In this document: positions 1 to 4,962 of the stretch, piece after piece
Position numbering within the stretch: the stretch's first letter is position 1
Layout of the letters: every line of letters starts with the position of its first letter
Assembly (NCBI GenBank): GCA_031279295.1
Contig: JAITIT010000046.1
Coordinates: 1-7,115, forward strand
Reading direction: 5' to 3'
DNA from: Holosporales bacterium
Lineage (GTDB): Bacteria; Pseudomonadota; Alphaproteobacteria; RUG11792
Length of the DNA stretch: 7,115 nt
Made by a program: the position numbers and the translations under genes
The notes under the pieces: generated by a model
Databases searched by the model: none
Told to the model about the DNA's origin: nothing
Seen by the model: only the letters and a program-made list of their open reading frames with translations

Positions 1-244
1 AGTTGCCGGATTGAGTCGGCTGCTGGATTTCTAGTATGGTTTGGCAACTACCGTCATCGAGCGGATGGTCTTTTGGAGGCGTGTAAGGTGTCTGTGGTGC
101 ATCAGCATCCGTCGCCATCTTGTATTGGGCAGATGGCAGCAGATGGTATCTGTCCTGGTCAGCGGTGAGGTATCCCTTAGCTGCCGCACTCTTCTCGTGC
201 GCACCGTCGCGACACGGTCTCTCCGCTCTATGGATTTTCATCAT
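1..244 (-). CDS. Unrecognised protein, N-terminal 81 residues, cut by the window edge
   Basis: On the minus strand a reading frame opens with two consecutive ATG codons (244-242 and 241-239) and stays open to the left edge, so the gene is truncated at its 3' side. The first ATG overlaps the TGA of the SIMPL gene by four bases (ATGA), and a GAGGAAGG purine tract lies 10 nt upstream at 262-255. Both suggest coupled translation of an operon partner. The visible protein begins MMKIHRAERP and contains YLTADQDRYHLLPSAQYK and a proline/aspartate-rich stretch (APQTPYTPPKDHPLDDG). It has no signal peptide or membrane segment and looks soluble and partly disordered. I do not recognise a family. A competing plus-strand frame (1-168) lacks a visible start. 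Confidence rests on the start geometry and protein-like composition, not on homology. Confidence 0.6.
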   Translation of the reverse strand, partial: MMKIHRAERPCRDGAHEKSAAAKGYLTADQDRYHLLPSAQYKMATDADAPQTPYTPPKDHPLDDGSCQTILEIQQPTQSGN

Positions 245-969
245 CGTGGATCCGCCTTCCTCACCGTGTATTCGACCTGCAGCCTCATATTGGCGGTTTG
301 TTCTTTTGCCGATCCACCAGTGCTACTCCATCCGTTCCTACAAGCGTTTGTATCCTTCAATTGTACGTACCCCCAGCCAATTTTGGGAGCTCCTATAATT
401 TCGCATTCCGTGTGTCTCGCTATCTGCGCCGCCCTCTCGTATGCATCCAGTATTGCTTTTCCCATCATCTCTCTCTCTATCCGCGGCATGTCCTTATACT
501 CGTATGAGCGGTAGTATGTGGCGGTGATTCCGTCGCTTGCTAACGCATCCAAGGCCTTCTCGGCATTCTCCGCCTCTGCTAGACGTGTGGTACTCAGGCG
601 AATTGTTTGCGATGCCGTTACTATGTCGTTGCCGCTGTTGGTCGTTTTTGACTGACTTATACAGCGTGGTTGAGTGTGGTAGTCTGCATCTTTCACGAGT
701 CCGCAGTTGTTCAGAACCTCGATAATTCGTTTCTTGGCGTTTTTGGAGGCATCGACCGCCCCTTTAACATTATCGTGCGTTGTAGAGTAGTCGATGCTCA
801 TCACCAGCATGTCTGCCGTTATCTCCTGCTCGGCTGTACCTTCGACTTGTATGTGCCCGAGTCCATTGTTCTCTGCCATACGTTGGCTGTGCAGTATGCA
901 CCCTATTATTATGCTGCTTCCAACCATACAGCAACCCAATATACCCGCGGTATTTTTTAAACTTTGCAT
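241..969 (-). CDS. SIMPL-domain (DUF541 / BP26-OMP28 type) envelope protein
   Basis: The 242-residue product has an N-terminal hydrophobic segment (about residues 9-27, GILGCCMVGSSIIIGCIL) that can serve as a signal anchor or uncleaved signal. A SIMPL/DUF541 domain follows from about residue 38. The domain opens with the typical HIQVEGTAEQEITADML strand pattern, continues into a helix with repeated Asn/Lys/Ala (ASKNAKKRIIEVLNNCG), and ends in a C-terminal beta region (QTANMRLQVEYTVRK). In this family the domain faces the periplasm; Brucella BP26 is an immunogenic example, but the molecular function is poorly defined. The ATG at 969 has no clear Shine-Dalgarno sequence, but a promoter-like pair lies just upstream (1017-989). 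The gene appears to be co-translated with the truncated gene at 244-1. Family assignment is by overall pattern, since the domain is divergent. Confidence 0.87.
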   Translation of the reverse strand: MQSLKNTAGILGCCMVGSSIIIGCILHSQRMAENNGLGHIQVEGTAEQEITADMLVMSIDYSTTHDNVKGAVDASKNAKKRIIEVLNNCGLVKDADYHTQPRCISQSKTTNSGNDIVTASQTIRLSTTRLAEAENAEKALDALASDGITATYYRSYEYKDMPRIEREMMGKAILDAYERAAQIARHTECEIIGAPKIGWGYVQLKDTNACRNGWSSTGGSAKEQTANMRLQVEYTVRKADPR

Positions 970-988
970 TTGCGCTATTTAAGTAATT

Positions 989-1017
989 TATATACGCTCA
1001 CTATAAATACTAACCAA
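989..1017 (-). promoter_or_regulatory. Candidate promoter for the SIMPL gene
   Basis: On the minus strand TTGGTT (1017-1012) and TATATA (994-989) are separated by 17 nt, close to the sigma70 -35/-10 consensus. Initiation would fall about 12-16 nt before the ATG at 969. This is a pattern match in AT-rich intergenic DNA, so it remains tentative. Confidence 0.4.
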
Positions 1018-1084
1018 GATACAGTATTATGTCAATAATCGCCTTCTTCTTTATCAAACGTTCACGCAAGACCGATATACAGTG

Positions 1085-1133
1085 GTAGAAAATTACATAG
1101 AAGTTTCTACAGATTGTAGCACCTGAGATGCTA
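1085..1133. repeat. Chain of three overlapping inverted repeats between divergent genes
   Basis: GTAGAAA (1085-1091) pairs with TTTCTAC (1104-1110) across 12 nt. CTACA (1107-1111) pairs with TGTAG (1115-1119) across 3 nt. TAGCA (1117-1121) pairs with TGCTA (1129-1133) across 7 nt. Neighbouring stems share bases and cannot all form together. The array lies in the 250-nt gap between the divergent SIMPL gene and greA, just upstream of the candidate greA promoter, so it could be operator DNA or a leader structure. No protein-binding assignment is possible from sequence. Confidence 0.5.
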
Positions 1134-1152
1134 GAATATTGGCCAACGGATC

Positions 1153-1180
1153 TTGACTTACTGCGATGTTATATGATAGA
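1153..1180 (+). promoter_or_regulatory. Candidate greA promoter
   Basis: TTGACT (1153-1158) is a near-consensus -35. With a 16-nt spacer it meets GATAGA (1175-1180). A better -10 hexamer, TATGAT (1172-1177), overlaps it but has only a 13-nt spacer, so the exact -10 is unsure. Either choice starts transcription about 30-40 nt before the greA start. Confidence 0.4.
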
Positions 1181-1219
1181 AATCACGAGTTGTGTTTGTA
1201 ATCATCATGGATACTAAAA

Positions 1220-1693
1220 TTGGATTCATTCCCGATGACACTGAGTGGCTTCCAGGCTGTGCAAGAAGAGCTCAGGAGGCTAAAATTTGTTGAGCGTCAG
1301 AGTGTTGTGAATGCTATAGCAGCTGCAAGGGCGCTCGGTGATCTGTCAGAGAATGCAGAGTACCACGCGGCAAAAGATAGGCAGGGATTCATCGAGGCAC
1401 GCATTTCTGAGCTTGAGGATATCGTCAGTAAGGCATCCGTGATAGACGTCTCAAAGATCGATGCGAGCTCAGTCAAGTTTGGGGCTACTGTTGTGTTGAT
1501 GGACATTAACACTGAAATCACATCTACGTTCCAGATTGTTGGGAGTGTTGAAGCTAACATCAAGAAAGGTCTCCTTCCTGTTACTTCACCCACAGCTCGT
1601 GCAGTGATTGGAAAAGAGGTGGGAGACGTGATCACAGTTGATGCACCTGGTGGAGTCAAGAACTATAGGATAGAGCGGGTATCGTACGTCTGA
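1220..1693 (+). CDS. greA: Transcription elongation factor GreA
   Basis: GreA binds the RNA polymerase secondary channel and stimulates cleavage of backtracked RNA 3' ends. The 157-residue product matches the family in length and order. An N-terminal coiled coil (about residues 8-75) carries the tip motif GDLSENAEYHAAKDRQGF, with acidic residues D41 and E44. A C-terminal globular domain follows, with FGATVVLMD (88-96), SPTARAVIGKEVGD (123-136) and the PGG turn (143-145). The start is TTG at 1220: it restores the conserved FPMTLSG N-terminus and puts the tip at residues 41/44, the numbering of E. coli GreA. GGA at 1209-1211 is a weak ribosome binding site. The ATG at 1235 would drop five conserved residues, and the ATG at 1207 is out of frame. 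The gene stands alone and divergent from the SIMPL gene. Confidence 0.97.
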   Translation: MDSFPMTLSGFQAVQEELRRLKFVERQSVVNAIAAARALGDLSENAEYHAAKDRQGFIEARISELEDIVSKASVIDVSKIDASSVKFGATVVLMDINTEITSTFQIVGSVEANIKKGLLPVTSPTARAVIGKEVGDVITVDAPGGVKNYRIERVSYV

Positions 1694-1695
1694 TA

Positions 1696-1713
1696 TACTG
1701 CACACCTGCAGTA
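1696..1713 (+). terminator. Hairpin just after greA, possible terminator
   Basis: TACTGCA (1696-1702), a 4-nt loop CACC, and TGCAGTA (1707-1713) form a perfect 7-bp stem beginning 3 nt after the greA stop codon. The position suits a terminator or 3'-end stabiliser, but no T-run follows, so it is not a classical intrinsic terminator. Confidence 0.4.
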
Positions 1714-1790
1714 CCCATACTGTGCCAGTCCTCGATTAGGTCTGTTATTTGCGTTGTATGTCTCTGTGCCTCATGAACAGATGATACCAC

Positions 1791-1810
1791 TGAGCCTCTT
1801 CCGAGGCTCA
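1791..1810. repeat. Perfect GC-rich 8-bp hairpin
   Basis: TGAGCCTC (1791-1798), loop TTCC, and GAGGCTCA (1803-1810) form the most stable-looking hairpin of the spacer after greA. It lies about 100 nt downstream of greA and is not followed by a T-run on either strand. It could be a second, back-up 3' structure for greA or part of an unannotated RNA. Confidence 0.5.
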
Positions 1811-2137
1811 CAGCATGCATACTGGTGTCTCTGTTCGAGCATAAGTCTTACCAAGTATCAGAATTTATCTATAGTGCTCCACCATCATCTGAATTATCAA
1901 AGACTACTCGGAGCCGCGATGACCATGCATGATTGGGACTAGGTGTGTCTGATACCATGTTCTCCATTGTCCGAATGCCAGACATATGTCGAACAGCATT
2001 ACACGATTATCCCATGTAACTATTTTCCCGCTATCCTTAATCGATCTGGCCTATACGGCTCCGACTCAAATCTCTCCACTGTCCAGCCATACTGGAGCCA
2101 ACGTGATTCATCACTGGTATACCCCGTTGCGTGCTCC

Positions 2138-2153
2138 ATGTTGGGGGCAACAT
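2138..2153. repeat. 6-bp hairpin with GGGG loop
   Basis: ATGTTG (2138-2143) and CAACAT (2148-2153) are perfect complements around a GGGG loop. It is short and may be chance, but it is one of several such structures in this spacer. Confidence 0.35.
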
Positions 2154-2306
2154 ATACCTCTGTGTTCCAGTGGCATGAGTACTTCTGCGCTTTCGCTAAT
2201 ACGTACATCAATTTCATTCTCCGGATCTGTTTACAATAAGAGCCTTTCAACCTCTTAATGTTTTGCAACCTCTTCCCGTTATGTACCACACACACATCCG
2301 TTCTAG

Positions 2307-2328
2307 ATCCTCTGGGACCTCAGAGGAT
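2307..2328. repeat. Perfect 8-bp hairpin
   Basis: ATCCTCTG (2307-2314), 6-nt loop GGACCT, and CAGAGGAT (2321-2328) form a perfect stem, extendable by a wobble and an A-T pair. On the plus strand only three T residues follow. On the minus strand it lies about 180 nt past the trkH stop. It could act as a weak terminator for either direction. Confidence 0.45.
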
Positions 2329-2358
2329 TTGCGCTACGTTACCACGATAAGCACAACT

Positions 2359-2541
2359 ATGCCCAAATCAAGCTCTCTCTTCCATATCATCTTCATTCTA
2401 ATACTCTGTCTATTCCTGACTACTGCGCCGGCATATTGCGCTATATTTGTCACGTCAATCACATTAATTTATATATTACTTCGCAACATTCAATCGGGAG
2501 GGGCTGCTACTTTCGCCAGAACCCTCTGCTCATTACGATGA
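2359..2541 (+). CDS. Possible 60-residue secreted or membrane small protein (doubtful)
   Basis: From ATG 2359 the frame encodes MPKSSSLFH, then a strongly hydrophobic stretch (about residues 9-20), a small-residue region TTAPAYCA resembling a signal-peptidase site, a second hydrophobic segment (about residues 29-41) and a short polar tail. The shape resembles a Sec signal peptide or a two-helix small membrane protein. Against it: no Shine-Dalgarno sequence, convergent overlap of 35 nt with the trkH 3' end, and pyrimidine-rich DNA, which by itself yields Leu/Phe/Ile/Ser codons. No family recognised. Low confidence. Confidence 0.22.
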   Translation: MPKSSSLFHIIFILILCLFLTTAPAYCAIFVTSITLIYILLRNIQSGGAATFARTLCSLR

Positions 2542-3937
2542 AGACCGGTATGGCTTCTAGGCGACCAATTATCATGTCGCATGTGAGCACTAACTTGGAC
2601 AGAGATGGAAGCTCTGAAAATTTGAAGTCATACCCAAGGTTAAACAGACACGAAACCACGGAGTGAAATCCGCCGCCCAGGCCTGTATTCGACGTTGTGC
2701 ATATGATGAATACACTTGCTATGAGAACACCAATGAGGAGAGAGATCATGGTACCCACCGACACAATCAGATCATCACTGATCTTCTGATTTTGGTACTT
2801 CGGTGTGCTTACATAAAATAGCCTCGTTACCTTATGGATGTGATGCTTCACAATGGCATACAACACCTGAACTCTGAAGATTTTGATGCCACCTGAGGTT
2901 GATCCTGAGCACCCGCCGACCGTAGCGAGCGACAAGAGAACAATTTGTGGAATGTAATTTTTCGAGAAGTCAAAGCCCGTTGTTGTGATGGCGGACACAA
3001 CCTGGAAGATCTGATCTGAGATTACTGTAATATCTGGCTCAGCCTCAATGAACACCATCCTCACGATGATTGGTACCACGATCATAATAGCAACCACCTT
3101 CAGATACCCGCGTATCTGCTGTACATTCCAAAACTCTTTGACTCCGGTCTTGAAGCACTTCACAATTTCAAAGAAGGTCAGGCCTCCAACGAACATCGCT
3201 GCAGCCATGATCAACTCTATGGTTCCGCTCTTGAACCAGCTAATCCCGCCGTTTCTTGTGGAGAATCCTCCAGTAGAGATTGCTGAGACACTGTGACAAA
3301 CAGCGTCGAAGTAACTCATCCCACTTGCCGTGAGAAGAATTGCAAAGAGTATTATCACTCCAATGTACAGGCCGACAGATGACCCAATCATCTGTGAAAC
3401 AGTCGATAGAAACCTTTTTGATTTATCGGGGTTCTCGGCCAGAAACAACTGCATCCCCCCGATTTTCATAAGTGGAAACACAATGATCCCTATAGCCACT
3501 ATACCAATTCCACCGATGAGGTGCAATATAAATCTCCACAGATTCAAAGCTCTCGGCAACACCTCCACGTTGCTGTATATCGTGGCCCCCGTTGTCGTAA
3601 TCCCAGAGGCCGCCTCAAATAGCGCTGACACGAACGAAAGCTTAACACCGGAATAGAGATAAAACGGGAATGAACATATAACCGTCGCTGTGCACCATAA
3701 AGATACTACCAGCAAAAAGGCATCCTTCCTCGTGATTGAGATTCTCTCATGCTCCCCACACGACAGCATTGCGAGTACCCCAAAGAACGTGCAAACCAAT
3801 ACCAGTGGTGCGAATACGCATACACACCTACCAGTCGAAGTGACAATATCAAAAATCAGTGGAATCAGCATCGCCACAGCCAATCCACACACCGCAATGC
3901 CATTGATAAATACGACAGCTCTAAGGTTAACGACCAT
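2507..3937 (-). CDS. trkH: TrkH-family potassium uptake membrane subunit
   Basis: TrkH is the ion-conducting subunit of the Trk potassium uptake system and normally works with the nucleotide-binding regulator TrkA, not seen here. The 476-residue product shows the four-fold pore architecture, with filter loops SGITTTGAT (111-119), SAISTGGFS (218-226), SAITTTGFD (315-323) and a weaker fourth, SCLFNLGYDF (429-438), that keeps its glycine. Other family marks are the R-x(6)-GGIGI motif (R135, 142-146), GGCSGSTSGG (341-350) and a GRLE motif (458-461). Hydrophobic helices fill the rest. I start at ATG 3937; an in-frame TTG at 3943 would add two residues, and neither has a good ribosome binding site. 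The gene begins 29 nt after the encoded CCA end of tRNA-Leu(GAG), so it is probably expressed from the same transcript. Confidence 0.96.
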   Translation of the reverse strand: MVVNLRAVVFINGIAVCGLAVAMLIPLIFDIVTSTGRCVCVFAPLVLVCTFFGVLAMLSCGEHERISITRKDAFLLVVSLWCTATVICSFPFYLYSGVKLSFVSALFEAASGITTTGATIYSNVEVLPRALNLWRFILHLIGGIGIVAIGIIVFPLMKIGGMQLFLAENPDKSKRFLSTVSQMIGSSVGLYIGVIILFAILLTASGMSYFDAVCHSVSAISTGGFSTRNGGISWFKSGTIELIMAAAMFVGGLTFFEIVKCFKTGVKEFWNVQQIRGYLKVVAIMIVVPIIVRMVFIEAEPDITVISDQIFQVVSAITTTGFDFSKNYIPQIVLLSLATVGGCSGSTSGGIKIFRVQVLYAIVKHHIHKVTRLFYVSTPKYQNQKISDDLIVSVGTMISLLIGVLIASVFIICTTSNTGLGGGFHSVVSCLFNLGYDFKFSELPSLSKLVLTCDMIIGRLEAIPVFIVMSRGFWRK

Positions 3938-3966
3938 CAGCAAACGGATGTATTACACACGACAAT

Positions 3967-4051
3967 TGGTGCGGTCGAGAAGACTCGAACTTCCACGGAT
4001 CTCTCCACAGCGACCTCAACGCTGCGCGTCTACCATTTCCGCCACGACCGC
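3967..4051 (-). tRNA. tRNA-Leu, anticodon GAG
   Basis: On the minus strand the acceptor stem GCGGTCG (4051-4045) pairs with CGACCGC (3977-3971), followed by discriminator A and an encoded CCA (3969-3967). The anticodon arm CAGCG-TTGAGGT-CGCTG places anticodon GAG at 4017-4015. A type II variable arm (GGA/TCC) and the GGAAG-TTCGAGT-CTTCT T-arm fit a leucine tRNA of 85 nt. It sits 9 nt after rplT and 29 nt before trkH, in the same direction. Confidence 0.97.
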
Positions 4052-4060
4052 TAAACGAGA

Positions 4061-4456
4061 TTATGGCTTTCTCCACTCAAATTCAGGTACACCAGCCGTC
4101 CGGACCGAGGCCCCTTGAATACTCGCGATGAGCTGCGCAATTACCTCTGGGTTTTCTACGGCACACTTCGCCAAGATCTTCCTGTCTACCTTGATGTTTG
4201 CCTTAGCTAGACCGCTCATGAAGGTTGAGTATTTTTCGCCAAGCGCCCTGACAGCAGCATTGATCCGCTGGATCCAGAGCGCACGCATCCTACGCTTCTC
4301 GACCTTCCTGTCACGATATGCGTACTGCCAAGCTTTCTCCACTCTCTCGAGTGCAGGTCTGAAACATGTAGATGATCTGCCACGGTAGCCCTTAGCAAGC
4401 TTCAGTACCTTCTTGTGCCTAGCATGGGCAGCAACCCCTCTTTTTACTCGCGCCAT
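4061..4456 (-). CDS. rplT: 50S ribosomal protein L20
   Basis: L20 binds 23S rRNA early in assembly of the large subunit. The 131-residue product carries the family N-terminus MARVKRGVAAHARHKKVLK, the GYRGRSS segment (23-29), the basic helix KVEKRRMRALWIQRINAAVR (51-70), and a C-terminal globular part with KANIKVDRKILAK (85-97). It is about a dozen residues longer than E. coli L20 (118), through a C-terminal tail ending GVPEFEWRKP. The ATG at 4456 is preceded by a near-perfect AGGAGGT (4471-4465) at 8 nt spacing, the best ribosome binding site among the internal genes. It follows rpmI by 24 nt. L20 represses its own operon in several bacteria, but no such leader structure is evident to me here. 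Confidence 0.98.
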   Translation of the reverse strand: MARVKRGVAAHARHKKVLKLAKGYRGRSSTCFRPALERVEKAWQYAYRDRKVEKRRMRALWIQRINAAVRALGEKYSTFMSGLAKANIKVDRKILAKCAVENPEVIAQLIASIQGASVRTAGVPEFEWRKP

Positions 4457-4480
4457 ATTCAGTAACCTCCTACAAAGTCC

Positions 4481-4675
4481 TCACGCATGGATGTAAAGCG
4501 AAGATACTTTCTTCGCATCGCTATCGTGCATGTACGTCATCCCTCGAGCATTACGCAGCATCCTGTTGCTCCTCTTGCGCATGTTATGCCGCTTACCGCA
4601 CTGTCCCATTTTAACGAGCCCACTCGCCGTAAAACGGAATCGTTTCTTCGCGCTACTCTTCGTCTTCAACTTCAT
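4481..4675 (-). CDS. rpmI: 50S ribosomal protein L35
   Basis: L35 is a small basic protein of the large ribosomal subunit. From ATG 4675 the product is 64 residues, the usual family size, beginning MKLKTKSSAKKRFRFTASG and containing KRHNMRKRSNRMLRNARG (28-45), both typical. The frame extends upstream through the tRNA-Leu(UAA) gene, but that part is not L35-like and is rejected. A weak GGTGG ribosome binding site lies about 8 nt upstream. The gene starts 24 nt after the tRNA and is followed by rplT. The usual upstream partner infC is absent, its place being taken by the tRNA. Confidence 0.97.
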   Translation of the reverse strand: MKLKTKSSAKKRFRFTASGLVKMGQCGKRHNMRKRSNRMLRNARGMTYMHDSDAKKVSSLYIHA

Positions 4676-4699
4676 CAAACAACCACCAGAAACACATCT

Positions 4700-4785
4700 T
4701 GGTACCTGCTGCCGGACTCGAACCGGCAAGCCCATAGAGCGACAGATTTTAAGTCTGTTGTGTCTACCAATTCCACCAAGCAGGC
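4700..4785 (-). tRNA. tRNA-Leu, anticodon UAA
   Basis: On the minus strand the acceptor GCCTGCT (4785-4779) pairs with AGCAGGT (4710-4704), with a G-U first pair, discriminator A and an encoded CCA (4702-4700). The anticodon arm ACAGA-CTTAAAA-TCTGT gives anticodon TAA at 4751-4749. The long variable arm and the T-arm GCCGG-TTCGAGT-CCGGC confirm an 86-nt type II leucine tRNA. It is the first gene of the rpmI-rplT-trkH cluster and lies 24 nt before rpmI. Confidence 0.98.
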
Positions 4786-4808
4786 AACAGCAACCTACCA
4801 ACCATGTT

Positions 4809-4838
4809 ATGGTACCCGAGCAAACCACATCATGTCAA
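4809..4838 (-). promoter_or_regulatory. Promoter of the tRNA-Leu/rpmI/rplT cluster
   Basis: On the minus strand a perfect -35 TTGACA (4838-4833) is followed after 18 nt by TACCAT (4814-4809), which matches the -10 consensus at four of six positions. Transcription would begin near 4803-4800, some 15-18 nt before the mature tRNA 5' end, a usual distance for a tRNA leader. It is the strongest promoter pattern in the window. Confidence 0.62.
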
Positions 4839-4854
4839 TCCAAAATCCACCCCC

Positions 4855-4891
4855 CATCACCTAGTACTACTATCAACAATGGTGATGATAG
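4855..4891. repeat. Two competing hairpins after the isc gene pair
   Basis: CATCACC (4855-4861) is complementary to GGTGATG (4881-4887). CTATCA (4870-4875) is complementary to TGATAG (4886-4891). The two stems share bases 4886-4887, so they are mutually exclusive if the whole length is transcribed. In minus-strand transcripts they lie about 70-110 nt past the IscU-IscA stop codon and upstream of the tRNA promoter, where they could be a 3'-end structure. Confidence 0.4.
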
Positions 4892-4962
4892 GAACATGGG
4901 TAGTAAGAGGGGGTGAGTACCATGAACATGATAGAGAGGTGAATGGTCTGATGTTGTGAGCG

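Larger units (their letters stand above)
1694..2506. other. Gene-free spacer of about 0.8 kb with scattered hairpins
   Basis: No reading frame here resembles a known family or has a good ribosome binding site. Short frames on both strands (for example plus 1943-2239 and minus 2295-2020) have compositions expected of chance. I see no tRNA, tmRNA, SRP RNA or RNase P RNA signature. The stretch holds perfect hairpins at 1696-1713, 1791-1810, 2138-2153 and 2307-2328, and a 9-bp direct repeat CAACCTCTT at 2248-2256 and 2266-2274. Its right end is pyrimidine-rich on the plus strand. It may be decayed coding DNA or hold an unannotated small RNA; neither can be shown here. Confidence 0.55.

Noticed and set aside
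1..168. Plus-strand frame open from the left edge to a TGA at 168, possibly the end of a gene
   Set aside because: The product (rich in His/Cys/Arg, unrecognised) is less protein-like than the minus-strand frame, which also has a coupled start and ribosome binding site. It is not fully excluded because the upstream part is not visible.
41..514. 157-codon plus-strand frame at the left edge
   Set aside because: It lies antisense to the end of the SIMPL gene and to the coupled minus-strand gene, resembles no known family, and has no ribosome binding site.
1207..1290. ATG at 1207 as the greA start
   Set aside because: It is in a different frame and soon reaches a stop. The TTG at 1220 restores the conserved FPMT N-terminus and D41/E44 numbering.
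1943..2239. Plus-strand 98-codon frame in the spacer after greA
   Set aside because: No family resemblance, and overlapping frames of similar quality exist on both strands, as expected of noncoding DNA.
2020..2295. Minus-strand 91-codon frame starting at GTG 2295
   Set aside because: No recognised motif, no ribosome binding site, and an in-frame stop shortly upstream. Composition does not separate it from chance.
3938..3943. TTG at 3943 as the trkH start
   Set aside because: It adds only two residues before an ATG and has no better ribosome binding site, so the ATG at 3937 is preferred.
4676..4828. N-terminal extension of rpmI to 115 residues
   Set aside because: The extension reads through the whole tRNA-Leu(UAA) gene and is unlike L35. 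The ATG at 4675 gives the normal 64-residue protein.
4487..4916. Plus-strand frames of 125 and 128 codons opposite rpmI and tRNA-Leu
   Set aside because: They are antisense to a certain ribosomal protein gene and a certain tRNA, and show no family features.
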